Positions 17,066 to 27,670 are shown, numbered from the stretch's first letter. The stretch: 64,000 nucleotides of DNA from Massilibacteroides vaginae (GCF_900178525.1 NZ_FXDJ01000009.1:580263-644262), one strand, 5' to 3'. Notes: generated from the sequence alone by a model not told the origin. Numbers and translations are program-made.

Positions 17066-17614
17066 ATGAAGAAATTATTTTTTTCACTGTTATGTGTATT
17101 TATCGTTGCCGGAGCATCGGCACAATCGTTTAACAAAGGAGACAAAGTATTAAATGTTGGTATCGGATTAGGCAACAGCCTGTATAATGGCAGTGGCTTT
17201 AAAACATCTATCCCTCCACTTTCCGCTTCTTTTGAATATGGCGTAGTTGATCATCTGTTTGATGATAAAAGTTCTATCGGTGTTGGAGGTTATTTCGGAT
17301 ATACATCCAGCAAATATTCTTGGGGTAATGAATATGATTACAAGTATTCAAGTGCAGTTGTTGGAGCCAGAGGTAGTTTACATTATGCTTTTGTAGACAA
17401 ACTGGACACATACACCGGTATAGGATTAGGATACAACATCGTATCAGGAAAATCAGACTATAAAGATTTAGGACGTTATTCAGCAGAATCGAGTGCTTTG
17501 TATTGGGCTTGGTATTTAGGTGCCCGTTATTATTTCACCGATTCTTTTGCCGGCATGGCAGAAGTAGGCTATGACGTAGCTTACCTAACCATTGGCGTAG
17601 CATTCAAGTTCTAA
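17066..17614 (+). CDS. Small outer-membrane beta-barrel protein
   Basis: A 182-residue protein with signal peptide MKKLFFSLLCVFIVAGASAQ. The mature part alternates polar and hydrophobic residues with many Gly, Tyr and Ser, e.g. GVGGYFGYTSSKYSWG and YTGIGLGYNIVSG, and ends in VAYLTIGVAFKF with a C-terminal phenylalanine, the usual end of an outer-membrane barrel. It resembles the OmpX/OprF-like 8-strand porin-like proteins common in Bacteroidetes; function unknown. A -7 box TATATTTG lies at 17011-17018. The IS1182 element begins 22 bp after its stop codon. Confidence 0.75.
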   Translation: MKKLFFSLLCVFIVAGASAQSFNKGDKVLNVGIGLGNSLYNGSGFKTSIPPLSASFEYGVVDHLFDDKSSIGVGGYFGYTSSKYSWGNEYDYKYSSAVVGARGSLHYAFVDKLDTYTGIGLGYNIVSGKSDYKDLGRYSAESSALYWAWYLGARYYFTDSFAGMAEVGYDVAYLTIGVAFKF

Positions 17615-17636
17615 GTCAAAACACTCAGTATATAAC

Positions 17637-19419
17637 AAAAAGAGGGTGTCCAAAAAGTTTTGGACATCCTTTTTTTATTGCTCTTTTTTTATTATATTTA
17701 AGTCATAAAACAAAGACAATCATTGCTTTATGGCCAAAATATCATGGAAACCCTACAATCAGGGGCAAGGTGTTCTTTTTCCGGTAAGTATAGACAGTAA
17801 GATACCTGAAGATCACCCCGTTCGTTTAGTCAATCATATTGTTGACGAGCTTGACTTATCCGACATTGATTTTGGATATAAAGGAGGAGGCAATAGTAGT
17901 TACCACCCCCGGATGTTGCTAAAGATTCTTTTTTACGCCTATCTGAACAATGTCTATTCCTGTCGAAAAATAGCCGCTCAATTAGAACAAAACATTTATT
18001 ACATCTGGCTCTCTGGCGATCAACAGCCTAATTTCAGGACAATAAACAACTTCCGTTCGCTTCGTCTAAAGCAGAGTATCCATAAGCTATTTGTTCAGAT
18101 CGTCTTCATTCTGGTAGATATGGGCTACATCAGTTTGAAAGAACTCTATGTAGATGGCACTAAGTTGGAGAGCCGTGCTAACCGATACACTTTTGTATGG
18201 CGCAAAAGCGTTGAAAGAAATAAGGCTAAGCTGGAATCTAAAATACATGGTATTCTCTCTCAGATAGAAGACGGTATTACTCAAGACAATGCTCCCGATG
18301 ATGAGCCTCCTACCCCCATCAACAGTCGGGAATTGAAAGAAAGGATACAGCAGATAAACCGGGAGAACCGTAGTAAAGAAGAACTTAAACAAATCAAAAC
18401 GCTGGAAGATAAACATTTGCCAAAACTTCAGGAGTACGAAGAAAAGTTGGATACTCTGGGGGAGCGTAATAGCTTTGGCAAAACCGATACGGATTCAACT
18501 TTTATGCGCATGAAAGAGGACCATATGAGAAACGGACAGTTAAAGCCCGCGTATAATCTTCAAATAGGTACAGAAAACCAATTTATAACACACTATGATC
18601 TCTTTCCTAATCCAACAGACACATTGACTCTTATCCCTTTTATGAATGGATTTGAAAGCAACTACAAGATACGTCCTGAACAGCTTTGTGCCGACTCGGG
18701 TTATGGAAGTGAAGAGAATTATACTTACCTGGAAAAGAAAGAAATCGAGGCTTATGTAAAATACAATTATTTTCACAAAGAAGAGAAACGTTCCTTTAAA
18801 AACAATGCATTTCTACAGGACAACCTCTATTACAATAAGGAGAAAGACTATTTCATCTGTCCGATGGGGCAACAAATGAAAAAGATTTATACGACAAATC
18901 GTAAAACTCAAAGTGGCTTTGTTTCAGAGATAAGTGTTTACAAAGCCAGCCGTTGTCAAGGTTGTCCGCTCAGGAGTTTATGCCATAAGTCAGAAAACGA
19001 CAGACAAATACAGGTTAATCATAAGCTAAGGGAGTATAAACGGAAAGCCCGTGAAAGGCTTACCTCGGAAGAAGGTCTACGAATGCGAAAGCGACGCCCC
19101 ATAGAACCCGAAGCTGTTTTCGGTCAAATCAAATACAATAAAGCTTACAATCGGTTCCGCCATCAATCAAAAGAGAAAGTGGCAATGGATTTTGCTGTCT
19201 TTGCTATAGCCTTTAACCTGCTCAAACTATATCGAAAGCAGAAAAAGGCAGTTTTTGCTCAAAAAAGAACGGTAAAAAACAAGAATGTAGAACTTTTTAG
19301 AGTCTATCAACACCACGAAGAGAGAAAAACTCAGATTATAAATCTGACAAAGCTAAATCAACAAAAGAACGCAGCATAAAAAGATAAAAGAGAGTGCCCT
19401 TGTGGGACACCCTCTTTTT
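17637..19419 (+). mobile_element. IS1182-family insertion sequence
   Basis: About 1,783 bp bounded by the inverted repeat AAAAAGAGGGTGTCC on both ends. The left end continues into a palindrome (GTCCAAAAAGTTTTGGAC), which makes a subterminal hairpin. A target duplication was not identified with confidence. The element sits between the beta-barrel gene and tRNA-Pro. Confidence 0.85.
17730..19379 (+). CDS. IS1182-family transposase
   Basis: A 549-residue DDE transposase. The N-terminal domain (ISWKPYNQGQGVLFP, then DEHPVR-like EDHPVRLVNHIVDEL) is typical of IS1182. Catalytic residues appear as D in LYVDGTKLES, D in LCADSGYGSEENY and E in RPIEPEAVFGQIKYNKAYNRF. A cysteine cluster (CPMG, then CQGCPLRSLCHK) lies before the last catalytic region, as in the family. 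No frameshift or missing motif is seen, so the element may be active. Confidence 0.92.
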   Translation: MAKISWKPYNQGQGVLFPVSIDSKIPEDHPVRLVNHIVDELDLSDIDFGYKGGGNSSYHPRMLLKILFYAYLNNVYSCRKIAAQLEQNIYYIWLSGDQQPNFRTINNFRSLRLKQSIHKLFVQIVFILVDMGYISLKELYVDGTKLESRANRYTFVWRKSVERNKAKLESKIHGILSQIEDGITQDNAPDDEPPTPINSRELKERIQQINRENRSKEELKQIKTLEDKHLPKLQEYEEKLDTLGERNSFGKTDTDSTFMRMKEDHMRNGQLKPAYNLQIGTENQFITHYDLFPNPTDTLTLIPFMNGFESNYKIRPEQLCADSGYGSEENYTYLEKKEIEAYVKYNYFHKEEKRSFKNNAFLQDNLYYNKEKDYFICPMGQQMKKIYTTNRKTQSGFVSEISVYKASRCQGCPLRSLCHKSENDRQIQVNHKLREYKRKARERLTSEEGLRMRKRRPIEPEAVFGQIKYNKAYNRFRHQSKEKVAMDFAVFAIAFNLLKLYRKQKKAVFAQKRTVKNKNVELFRVYQHHEERKTQIINLTKLNQQKNAA

Positions 19420-19452
19420 TATGCCATTCACCCAACTTACAAGACATAAAAA

Positions 19453-19491
19453 AAGCCTTCAAAATCTCTCTAAAGTAGATTTTAAAGGCTT
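19453..19491 (-). terminator. Terminator downstream of tRNA-Pro
   Basis: Near-perfect arms AAGCCTTCAAAATCT and AGATTTTAAAGGCTT, and on the minus strand the stem is followed by a run of seven T. It directly follows the 3' end of the tRNA gene. Confidence 0.75.
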
Positions 19492-19500
19492 TTCGGTTAG

Positions 19501-19575
19501 TCGGGGTGAGACGATTCGAACGTCCGACCACTCGCCCCCCAGACGAGTACTCTAACCGGGCTGAGCTACACCCCG
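19501..19575 (-). tRNA. tRNA-Pro (anticodon GGG)
   Basis: On the minus strand a 75-nt cloverleaf folds: acceptor stem CGGGGTG / CACCCCG with discriminator A, D arm GCTC..GAGT, anticodon stem CTCGT / GCGAG with loop CTGGGGG (anticodon GGG), and a T arm with TTCGAAT. CCA is not encoded. It reads CCC and CCU proline codons. Confidence 0.92.
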
Positions 19576-19608
19576 CTTAATGTGAGTGCAAAAGTATTCT
19601 TTTTTTTA

Positions 19609-20670
19609 TTAGATTCCAAAGCTTTCCCTGTAAAAATCAAGTGCGCCAAGGATCTGTTGCTTATCGACTGATTGGTTGATCTGAACTTCTCCGATAGCAG
19701 ACAGCAGCGTGAAGTTAATAACTCCCCCTTCGTTCTTCTTGTCGTGTGTCATCAATTCATACAAGCTTTCGTAATCATCGCAATCGTGTATAAATGGAGG
19801 ATAATACGTTTTGATATAGTAAACGATCTGAGATAGTTCGCTCATCGGAAAGCCGCAAGCTTTATGCGAAAGGTATAATTCGCCTATCAAGCCGGCAGCA
19901 ACAGCGTGACCATGAAGTAAGGGACTATTCTTCTTAAAAGAAAGACTTTCGTAAGCATGTCCGATTGTATGGCCCAAGTTTAACGCCTTCCGGATACCTC
20001 TCTCCTTAGGATCTTCTTCTACAATACGTTCCTTAATGGCAACCGATTGAGCAACGAGAGTGTCTAACTGATTTAAATCACCCGAATCCGGCTCAAATGA
20101 AAAGACATCCGCATAGACTTCTTTGGAAGATATTAACGCGTGCTTTATCATTTCGGCATAACCGGACAGGATATTCGCATGGTCTAATGTACGTAGAAAT
20201 TTGTTGTAGATAAAAACACAAAGAGGTGGATAAAATGATCCGATCTCATTCTTCAGTCCATTGAAATTAATTCCTGTTTTTCCTCCTACAGCGGCGTCAA
20301 CCGAAGCCATCAGGGTAGTCGGGATATTGATTGTTTGTATACCGCGTTTGAATGTCGCGCCTACAAAGCCACCCATATCTGTTATCATTCCACCACCAAG
20401 ATTAATCAATAATGAGTTACGCGACGCACCGCTTTCGCATAAGCATGTCCACAACCGGGAAACCTCATCTATATTTTTGTGGGTATCACCGGCTCCGACC
20501 GTAAAAACCGGAGCTGATGACAGTAATGATATTTCTTTCAAAACAGGATAACAGTCTTTCAGCGTATTTTCATCCGTCAGAATGAATACCTTATCGAACT
20601 TCAACGCTTTGAGATACGCCTCCAGTTCTACCTTCAGATCTTTGCAAATGACGACTTTCCGTTTATCCAT
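19609..20670 (-). CDS. aroB: 3-dehydroquinate synthase
   Basis: A 353-residue cytoplasmic enzyme that converts DAHP to 3-dehydroquinate in the shikimate pathway, using NAD and a divalent metal. The nucleotide region is FTVGAGDTHKN, and NLGGGMITDMGGFVGATFKRG is the family hallmark. Metal ligands are within EMIKHAL, GHTIGHAYE and HGHAVAAG. Length is standard. It starts 11 bp after the alaS stop, so the two genes are likely co-transcribed. Confidence 0.95.
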   Translation of the reverse strand: MDKRKVVICKDLKVELEAYLKALKFDKVFILTDENTLKDCYPVLKEISLLSSAPVFTVGAGDTHKNIDEVSRLWTCLCESGASRNSLLINLGGGMITDMGGFVGATFKRGIQTINIPTTLMASVDAAVGGKTGINFNGLKNEIGSFYPPLCVFIYNKFLRTLDHANILSGYAEMIKHALISSKEVYADVFSFEPDSGDLNQLDTLVAQSVAIKERIVEEDPKERGIRKALNLGHTIGHAYESLSFKKNSPLLHGHAVAAGLIGELYLSHKACGFPMSELSQIVYYIKTYYPPFIHDCDDYESLYELMTHDKKNEGGVINFTLLSAIGEVQINQSVDKQQILGALDFYRESFGI

Positions 20671-20681
20671 AAATACTCTTG

Positions 20682-23300
20682 TTATTTATTCAGAGATCCT
20701 ACGATCTCATTTACCGCAATAGTTAATCCGTCAATATTCTTTCCTCCGGCAGTTGCGAAATGAGGTTGCCCTCCACCACCACCTTGGATATGTTTTGCCG
20801 CGTCTTTCACTAATTGGGAAGCATTCAGACCATCTGCAACCAGATCATCGCTAAGCATAACCATTAAAGTACATTTAGACTCTTCGATAAATCCACCCAC
20901 AAAAGCAAAAGAATCGTTCACTTCTCCCTTTAGCTGAAAGGCAATATCTTTTCCCATATCAGGTTTACCCGGACCAATATATTGCACGGTGAGTATTCCG
21001 TTTTTATTTTCAGCTCTTGCTAACAATTCTTCTTTCAGAAGCTTTGTTTTCTCTTTCACAAATTGCTCCAGTCTGTTCTTCATATCGGCGTTCTCTTCGA
21101 TTGATTTTTTAACAGCCTGCACTACATTCGGCATATTATTCATCAACGAACGAAGCTCCGACAACACATCCTGCAATGTAAAAATATACTCTTCTGCTCT
21201 TTCTGCAGTTACCGCTTCTATTCTACGTACACCTGCAGCAATAGAGCTTTCAGCCATTATACGGAGTGAACCAATCATACCGGTGGAAGGAATATGCGTA
21301 CCACCACATAGCTCGATAGAGCTACCGTATTTAACTACACGCACTTCATCGCCATATTTTTCACCAAACAACGCCATAGCACCTAATTCTTTCGCCTCAT
21401 TGATTGGCATGGAACGGTGCTCCTCTATCGCGTAATTCGCACGGATCTTCTTTCCTACACGTTTTTCTATTTCACGAATTTCGGCATCTGTTACTTTTTG
21501 ATAGTGAGAGAAGTCAAAACGCAACGTTTCCGGTGACACAAATGAACCCTTCTGTTCAACATGAGCACCTAACACTTCGCGAAGCGCTTCGTGCAACAAG
21601 TGCGTACCTGTATGATTACATTCGCATTGCAAACGCTTTTCTTCATTAATCTTAGCCGTAAAAGAGGCTGTGATATCTTTAGGTAAACGAGCTGTCAAAT
21701 GTACCGGAAGATTATTCTCACGCTTAGTATCTATGATTTCAATCTTTTCATCACCGGTTATAAGCCATCCGCTATCTCCTACTTGCCCCCCCATTTCAGC
21801 ATAAAACGGAGTTTTATCTAATACCAATTGATATAGCTCTTTGTTTTTTTGCTTGATCTTACGATAACGAAGTATTTCGGCATCACACTCAAAATAGTCA
21901 TATCCTACAAACTGACTATCTCCTTCTTTTACGATAACCCAGTCGCCTGTTTCTATAGCGGCGGCATTTCTGGCGCGTTCTTTTTGTTTTTGCATTTCCG
22001 CATTGAACTCGTCCAGATTTACTTCCATCTTATTTTCGCGAAGGATAAGTTCGGTCAGGTCTAACGGAAATCCGTAAGTATCATATAACGTAAAGGCATC
22101 TACACCGTTCAGGATACTTTCTCCGGCCGATTTAGCATCGGCTATCTTTTTATCCAATAAACGGATACCAGTTTCCAATGTATGCAGGAACGATTCCTCT
22201 TCTTCTTTTATTACCTTTTCGATCAATGTTTTCTGAGCGATCAGTTCGGGATAAGCATCACCCATCGTTTCGATCAGAACAGGCAGCAATCCATACATGA
22301 ATGCTTCACGACGATCTAAGAATGTATACCCATAGCGCACCGCACGACGTAAGATACGACGGATCACATAACCCGCTTTCGCGTTCGAAGGCAACTGTCC
22401 GTCCGTAATAGAGAAAGCGATTGTACGGATATGGTCGGCAATCACACGCATAGCGATATCTTTTTGCTTATCTACGCCATATACAGAACCACTCTTTGCC
22501 GCTATTTCCTGAATAATCGGTTGGAACGCATCCGTATCGTAGTTGGAAATCTTTCCTTGTAAAGCCATACAAAGACGCTCAAATCCCATACCGGTATCGA
22601 TAACTTTAGCCGGAAGCGGATCCAGTGAACCATCTGCTTTACGATTATATTGCATAAACACTAAGTTCCAGATTTCAATTACCTGCGGATGATCTTTATT
22701 AACCATTTCGGCACCGCTTACGGCAGCACGTTCATCGTCAGGACGAAGGTCTATATGTATTTCAGAGCAGGGACCGCACGGACCGGTATCTCCCATTTCC
22801 CAGAAATTATCTTTTTTATTGCCATTCAGTATTTGATCTTTAGGAAGAAACTTTTCCCAATATCCGGCAGCTTCATCATCCCTTTCCAATCCTTCAGCCG
22901 CACTACCTTCAAACACCGTTGCATAAAGGCGTTCCGGATTTAGCTTCAGCACGTCTACCAGATATTCCCATGCCCAGTTAATGGCTTCTTTCTTAAAATA
23001 ATCTCCGAAAGACCAGTTTCCAAGCATTTCAAACATGGTATGGTGGTACGTATCATGTCCCACTTCTTCTAGGTCATTATGCTTACCGCTTACGCGAAGA
23101 CACTTCTGTGAATCGGCTATGCGAGGGTATTTGATCGGAACATTCCCCAGTATTATATCCTTGAATTGATTCATTCCTGCATTGGTAAACATCAATGTAG
23201 GATCGCCTTTTATCACCATAGGAGCTGAAGGCACAATCTGATGTCCTTTTGAAGCAAAAAATGCTTTAAAGGATTCTCGGGTTTCTTTTGCTGTCAACAT
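20682..23300 (-). CDS. alaS: Alanyl-tRNA synthetase
   Basis: An 872-residue class II synthetase. The catalytic domain carries [11 protein letters not shown] near residue 35 and the class II motifs; the editing domain has the zinc-binding HTGTH and [10 protein letters not shown]; the C-terminal DHHA1 domain ends with [15 protein letters not shown]. All parts of a full-length AlaRS are present. A divergent promoter pair lies in the 94-bp gap to the M23 peptidase gene: the minus-strand -7 box TACTTTTG is at 23342-23349. Confidence 0.97.
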   Translation of the reverse strand: MLTAKETRESFKAFFASKGHQIVPSAPMVIKGDPTLMFTNAGMNQFKDIILGNVPIKYPRIADSQKCLRVSGKHNDLEEVGHDTYHHTMFEMLGNWSFGDYFKKEAINWAWEYLVDVLKLNPERLYATVFEGSAAEGLERDDEAAGYWEKFLPKDQILNGNKKDNFWEMGDTGPCGPCSEIHIDLRPDDERAAVSGAEMVNKDHPQVIEIWNLVFMQYNRKADGSLDPLPAKVIDTGMGFERLCMALQGKISNYDTDAFQPIIQEIAAKSGSVYGVDKQKDIAMRVIADHIRTIAFSITDGQLPSNAKAGYVIRRILRRAVRYGYTFLDRREAFMYGLLPVLIETMGDAYPELIAQKTLIEKVIKEEEESFLHTLETGIRLLDKKIADAKSAGESILNGVDAFTLYDTYGFPLDLTELILRENKMEVNLDEFNAEMQKQKERARNAAAIETGDWVIVKEGDSQFVGYDYFECDAEILRYRKIKQKNKELYQLVLDKTPFYAEMGGQVGDSGWLITGDEKIEIIDTKRENNLPVHLTARLPKDITASFTAKINEEKRLQCECNHTGTHLLHEALREVLGAHVEQKGSFVSPETLRFDFSHYQKVTDAEIREIEKRVGKKIRANYAIEEHRSMPINEAKELGAMALFGEKYGDEVRVVKYGSSIELCGGTHIPSTGMIGSLRIMAESSIAAGVRRIEAVTAERAEEYIFTLQDVLSELRSLMNNMPNVVQAVKKSIEENADMKNRLEQFVKEKTKLLKEELLARAENKNGILTVQYIGPGKPDMGKDIAFQLKGEVNDSFAFVGGFIEESKCTLMVMLSDDLVADGLNASQLVKDAAKHIQGGGGGQPHFATAGGKNIDGLTIAVNEIVGSLNK

Positions 23301-23337
23301 ACGTCTTGTATAGTCTCGTTAATATTCTGAAAAACAA

Positions 23338-23368
23338 TTTGCAAAAGTACTCCATTTTATTATTTTTG
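23338..23368 (+). promoter_or_regulatory. Promoter of the M23 peptidase gene
   Basis: -33 TTTG (23338-23341), 19-bp spacer, -7 TATTTTTG (23361-23368), fitting the Bacteroidetes consensus, 26 bp before the ATG. It overlaps the minus-strand -7 box TACTTTTG of alaS. Confidence 0.7.
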
Positions 23369-23394
23369 CCACTGTTTGAACAATAAAATATTAA

Positions 23395-24378
23395 ATGAAG
23401 CTGTTTAAAACCCGAAAAACGTACTATCTCTATAATCCGGCTACACTTAGTTACGAGCGGGTATATCCTTCGGCGAAAGATCGTTTCTTCACCATATTGC
23501 GCCATTTGAGTACAGGAGTCGCCTTTGGTGTTGTCACCTTTTTTGTGATGTTCTATCTGATCGATTCACCTAAGGAAACATTGTTAATAAAAGAAAACAA
23601 ATTACTCCAGACACAATACGAGATTCTGTCACTTCGCCTCAACGACGCGTTGGCTGTTCTTACCGATATACAGCAGCGAGACGAAAATCTTTACCGGGCT
23701 ATCTTTCAGGCCGAATCAATTCCCGAATCCATTCGCAAATCCGGCTTTGGCGGAACTAACCGCTATGAGCACCTTACCAGTTTACCCAATTCGGAATTGA
23801 TTGTCGCCACAACCCAAAAGATGGATATCCTACGGAAGCAGCTTTACATACAATCCAACTCGCTGGAAGAGCTGATCAATATCGGCAAAACTCAGGAAGA
23901 AAGACTGATGTGTATTCCGGCTATTCAGCCTATTTCGAATAAAGACCTGACCAGAACAGCCTCCGGATATGGTATGCGTATCGACCCGATTTACCGGACA
24001 CGCAGATTTCACTCGGGCATGGACTTTTCTGCTAAAACAGGAACAGATATCTATGCCACGGGAAACGGGGTCGTTACCTTTTCGGGTTGGAGACAGGGGT
24101 ATGGCAATTGCCTTATTATTGACCATGGCTTCGGTTACCAAACGCTTTACGGGCACATGCAGAAGTTTAAAGCCCGTGTAGGTCAGAAGGTAAAACGGGG
24201 AGAAATAATCGGCTATGTGGGCAACACGGGTAAATCCACAGGTCCTCACCTGCATTATGAAGTAATTGTACGCGGCAGACACGACAATCCGTCCAAGTAC
24301 TATTTTATGGACCTCACTCCCGAGGAATACGACCGCATGATTCAGATTGCGGAAAATCACGGACAGGTAATGGATTAA
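23395..24378 (+). CDS. M23 family metallopeptidase (membrane-anchored, LytM-type)
   Basis: A 327-residue envelope protein. A transmembrane segment near residues 39-59 (TGVAFGVVTFFVMFYLI) is followed by a helical, probably coiled-coil region (ENKLLQTQYEILSLRLNDALAVL) and a C-terminal LytM domain with the zinc motifs HSGMDFSA and GPHLHYEV. Such proteins are peptidoglycan endopeptidases or, when degenerate, amidase activators; here the H..D and HxH ligands are kept, so activity is likely. The next gene starts 5 bp after its stop codon. Confidence 0.9.
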   Translation: MKLFKTRKTYYLYNPATLSYERVYPSAKDRFFTILRHLSTGVAFGVVTFFVMFYLIDSPKETLLIKENKLLQTQYEILSLRLNDALAVLTDIQQRDENLYRAIFQAESIPESIRKSGFGGTNRYEHLTSLPNSELIVATTQKMDILRKQLYIQSNSLEELINIGKTQEERLMCIPAIQPISNKDLTRTASGYGMRIDPIYRTRRFHSGMDFSAKTGTDIYATGNGVVTFSGWRQGYGNCLIIDHGFGYQTLYGHMQKFKARVGQKVKRGEIIGYVGNTGKSTGPHLHYEVIVRGRHDNPSKYYFMDLTPEEYDRMIQIAENHGQVMD

Positions 24379-24382
24379 GGCT

Positions 24383-24745
24383 ATGGAAGAAAAAGATACC
24401 AACAGCAAAAAGCTCTACTACTCCATCAGTGAAGTGGCGGCCATGTTCAACCTGAACGAATCGACTCTCCGTTTCTGGGAAAAAGAGTTCAACATTATCC
24501 GTCCGCGCAAATCAGAAAAAGGTACACGTTTCTATAAAACGGAAGACATCGAAGCCATCCGCCTGATTTATTATTTGGTAAAAGAAAGGGGCATGACGCT
24601 GGCCGGAGCACGTCAGAAATTAAAAGACAACAAGGATACCACTGTAAAACAGGAAGAGATCGTTAATCGTTTGAAGCAAATAAAAGCAGAGTTACTCTCT
24701 ATTCGCGATGCTTTCGACGCGTTGGAAAACGAACAGCAACCCTGA
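24383..24745 (+). CDS. MerR-family transcriptional regulator
   Basis: A 120-residue protein. The winged helix-turn-helix is YYSISEVAAMFNLNESTLRF followed by WEKEFNIIRPRK, and the second half is helical (AGARQKLKDN, then a coiled-coil-like tail). It lacks conserved effector cysteines, so it is not a metal sensor of the classic type. It is probably expressed with the M23 peptidase gene just upstream, as in other Bacteroidales. Confidence 0.85.
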   Translation: MEEKDTNSKKLYYSISEVAAMFNLNESTLRFWEKEFNIIRPRKSEKGTRFYKTEDIEAIRLIYYLVKERGMTLAGARQKLKDNKDTTVKQEEIVNRLKQIKAELLSIRDAFDALENEQQP

Positions 24746-24822
24746 GGAAACAGTACCCGCAAAAAGAATTAGTAACTTACGGCAGAAAACCGTAAATTCG
24801 CATCCAATATAAAAAGACAATC

Positions 24823-25194
24823 ATGGAAATTACAGGAAAGATCATTGCTGTTCTTCCCGAGCAAGGAGGTACAAGCAAAAATGGCAACGAGTGGAAAAAA
24901 CAAGAATATGTATTGGAAACGTATGATCAATACCCCAAAAAGGTATGCTTCCAGCTATTTGGAGCAGATCGCATAACGCAAGCAGACATTAAATTAGGGG
25001 AAGACGTAAATGTGTTTTTCGATATCGACAGCCGTGAATATCAAGGCCGTTGGTACACCAACATCAGCGCATGGAAAGTTGATCGCGTTGCAATGCAATC
25101 TTCACCCGAAGCAGCTACATCTCCAATCAGCAATCCTACAGTAGCAGCACCCGATTTTGGTCCGGCCAATCCGGTGGATGACCTGCCTTTTTAA
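24823..25194 (+). CDS. DUF3127 domain protein
   Basis: A 123-residue small beta-rich protein: MEITGKIIAVLPEQGGTSKN, then EWKKQEYVLET, KVCFQLFG and a YQGRWYTNISAWKV segment. This is the OB-fold-like DUF3127 family common in Bacteroidetes, with a flexible Pro/Ala-rich C-terminal tail ending in PVDDLPF, reminiscent of the acidic tip of single-stranded-DNA-binding proteins. Function not established; a nucleic-acid role is inference. Confidence 0.8.
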   Translation: MEITGKIIAVLPEQGGTSKNGNEWKKQEYVLETYDQYPKKVCFQLFGADRITQADIKLGEDVNVFFDIDSREYQGRWYTNISAWKVDRVAMQSSPEAATSPISNPTVAAPDFGPANPVDDLPF

Positions 25195-25210
25195 CAACAA
25201 AGAAATTACA

Positions 25211-25249
25211 TTATCATGTAGGGGTGAACTTTTTTCGCCCCTACGATAA
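25211..25249. terminator. Bidirectional terminator between convergent genes
   Basis: TTATC / GATAA and GTAGGGG / CCCCTAC arms form a hairpin with an AT-rich loop between the ends of the DUF3127 gene and the RelA/SpoT gene. Confidence 0.65.
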
Positions 25250-25260
25250 ATTCGGATTTA

Positions 25261-27522
25261 TCATTCGCCAACTCTGCCTACCGATTTAATGCTCTTTAGT
25301 TTCGACAGCTTAACGCATATTTTCTGAATATCTTCCACGTCGTGTACTTTCATCTTTATTTTTCCTTCGAAAACACCATCTTTCGCCTCAATCAACAATC
25401 GCTGGATATTCACGTTAAAATCTTCGGATATAATTTTTGAGATATTACTTAACACGCCAAGCGAGTCAATCCCTTTTACCTCGAGTGTGGCTTCGAACGA
25501 GGCGGTTTTATGACTACTCCATTCCGTGGATAGAATACGTTCGCCAAAGCTGCTTTTCAGGCGCATAGCGATGGGACAGGAACGCTTATGCACCACCACA
25601 TTACCATCGTCATTTATAAAACCCAGCGCATCGTCACCCGGAATTGGTTTACAACATTCCGCCAGCACATAGTTCCGGTTAAAAGCTTCCTCACGAAGGA
25701 TATACGGTCTTTTCTTGTCGTATTGCGGTTTCTCTTTCGGTTCTTCCTCAACGGACGCATCTTCTTCCTGCGTTTTTCCAACACCAAGAGCTTGTTTCAG
25801 GTATTTGAAAAAGAAGTTGTCTGTTTTTTCTTTCAATATCTTTTTTAAGTTTTCCGGAAGTACGGTCTCTCCTTTTTCTACGGAATAAAACAGATCCTCC
25901 CTTTTCGGAAAACCATAATAAAGCGCCAGCTTATCGAGTTCTCCGGTATTCGGATCAATCTCCGCGTTCTTCAAGGCAGTAATCACCTTGTGTTCTCCTT
26001 CACGGGCAACCTCACGGCGCGAACGTTTTAAAGCATAATCTACCTTCGCCTTTGCCTTTGCGGTTGTTACAAAATTTATCCAATCGGGTTGCGGCTCCTG
26101 CGAACGCGAGGTGAGTATTTCAACCTGGTCGCCACTTGCCAGGGGATGACTCAAGGGAACAAGGCGGTGGTTCACCTTTGCCCCGATACATTTATTCCCG
26201 ATATTGGTATGAAGCGCATACGCAAAATCCAACGCGGTGGCACCCTGAGGAAGTGTTTTTATATCCCCTCTCGGTGTAAACACAAAAATTTCGGCACTGA
26301 AAAGATTTAATTTTATCGTATCTAAAAAATCTAACGCGTTTGGATTCGGGTTCTCCAGAATTTCCGTGATTGTATGCAACCATTTGTCCAGTTCCGTATC
26401 CTCTTCCACATTATGTTCTTTATATTTCCAATGCGCGGCAAAGCCTTTCTCGGCAATATCATCCATTCTGCGGCTACGAATCTGAATTTCCACCCATTGA
26501 CCGTCGGGTCCCATAACCGTCAGGTGCAATGCCTGATATCCGTTTGCTTTCGGCCTACTCACCCAGTCTCGAATCCGGTCCGGTCGTATGCGGTAAATAT
26601 CTGTAATAGCAGAGTAAATCTCCCAACACTGGTTCTTTTCATCTATTCCCAGTTGAGATTCAAAGATGATACGCACAGCATAAATATCATATATCTCATC
26701 AAACGATACACCTTTACTCTCCATTTTACTCCAAATAGAGTAAGCCGACTTAACCCGCGCGCGCATTTCGTATTTAAGTCCCATGCTTTGCAGTTTCTTA
26801 TCAACCGGAACGGCAAAATGTCCGAACAGTTTTTTGCGCGCTTCTTCGGTCGCGTCCAACCGTTCTTGTATAAAGGCGTATTCCTGCGGGTGTTCGTATT
26901 TGAAACTAAGATCTTCCAGTTCTGTCTTAATAGAAAAAAGGCCCAACCTGTGAGCCATAGGGGCATATAGGTAGAGCGTTTCTCCGGCAATTTTAAATTG
27001 TTTGGCAGGCAAAAGCGATCCGAGTGTACGCATATTATGCAAACGGTCTGCTATCTTAATCAAAATCACACGGATATCGTCACTCATTGTGAGCAACAGT
27101 TTGCGGAAGTTTTCAGCCTGTGCCGAAGCCTGTTCACCGAAGATACCTCCTGAAATTTTAGTCAGCCCGTCTACAATCTGGGCGATTTTGGGGCCGAACA
27201 TATTGCTGATATCCTGAACCGTATATTCTGTATCTTCCACAACATCATGCAGCAGAGCGGAACAAATGGAAGTAGAGCCAAGCCCCATTTCCCGGCATAC
27301 AATACGGGCAACAGCCAAGGGATGCAGAATATAAGACTCGCCGGAACGTCGCTTGACACCGGAATGAGCCTGATTGGCAAACTCAAACGCTTTTGTTATT
27401 AATTCTACCTTTCTTCTGTGATTAGAGTTTAGATAGTCTTGAAGAAGCGCCTCAAACTCAGCACGAATTTGTTTTTCATCAGCAGACATTTCTTCAACTC
27501 CCGGTTTTTTCGCATCGCTCAT
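25261..27522 (-). CDS. RelA/SpoT family (p)ppGpp synthetase/hydrolase
   Basis: A 753-residue long RSH enzyme that makes and probably degrades the stringent-response alarmone. The HD hydrolase domain is at about 45-170 with H92-D93 in LLHDVVEDTEYT; the synthetase domain is at about 240-370 (RVKSAYSIWSKM, NGYQALHLTV); the TGS domain at about 405-465 (VFTPRGDIKTLPQGATALDFAY); and the ACT domain ends the protein. Hydrolase motif residues are kept, so a bifunctional (Rel/SpoT-like) enzyme is likely. Confidence 0.93.
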   Translation of the reverse strand: MSDAKKPGVEEMSADEKQIRAEFEALLQDYLNSNHRRKVELITKAFEFANQAHSGVKRRSGESYILHPLAVARIVCREMGLGSTSICSALLHDVVEDTEYTVQDISNMFGPKIAQIVDGLTKISGGIFGEQASAQAENFRKLLLTMSDDIRVILIKIADRLHNMRTLGSLLPAKQFKIAGETLYLYAPMAHRLGLFSIKTELEDLSFKYEHPQEYAFIQERLDATEEARKKLFGHFAVPVDKKLQSMGLKYEMRARVKSAYSIWSKMESKGVSFDEIYDIYAVRIIFESQLGIDEKNQCWEIYSAITDIYRIRPDRIRDWVSRPKANGYQALHLTVMGPDGQWVEIQIRSRRMDDIAEKGFAAHWKYKEHNVEEDTELDKWLHTITEILENPNPNALDFLDTIKLNLFSAEIFVFTPRGDIKTLPQGATALDFAYALHTNIGNKCIGAKVNHRLVPLSHPLASGDQVEILTSRSQEPQPDWINFVTTAKAKAKVDYALKRSRREVAREGEHKVITALKNAEIDPNTGELDKLALYYGFPKREDLFYSVEKGETVLPENLKKILKEKTDNFFFKYLKQALGVGKTQEEDASVEEEPKEKPQYDKKRPYILREEAFNRNYVLAECCKPIPGDDALGFINDDGNVVVHKRSCPIAMRLKSSFGERILSTEWSSHKTASFEATLEVKGIDSLGVLSNISKIISEDFNVNIQRLLIEAKDGVFEGKIKMKVHDVEDIQKICVKLSKLKSIKSVGRVGE

Positions 27523-27627
27523 AGTCTATCTCCTTGTTAATTGCTGTTTGCATACAAATATATTAAATCCAATTGATTCCCACTACAGAATGGGAATCCT
27601 ATCAATAGTTAATTTTAAATACAACAA

Positions 27628-27670
27628 ACCCGTTGTACGAGTAGTTTCGGTCTACATCCGAACAACGGGT
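27628..27670 (-). terminator. Hairpin downstream of the DUF937-like gene
   Basis: Arms ACCCGTTGT and ACAACGGGT separated by about 25 bases with a further internal pairing; positioned about 40 bp after the stop of the gene at 27708-28154 (minus strand). Confidence 0.55.
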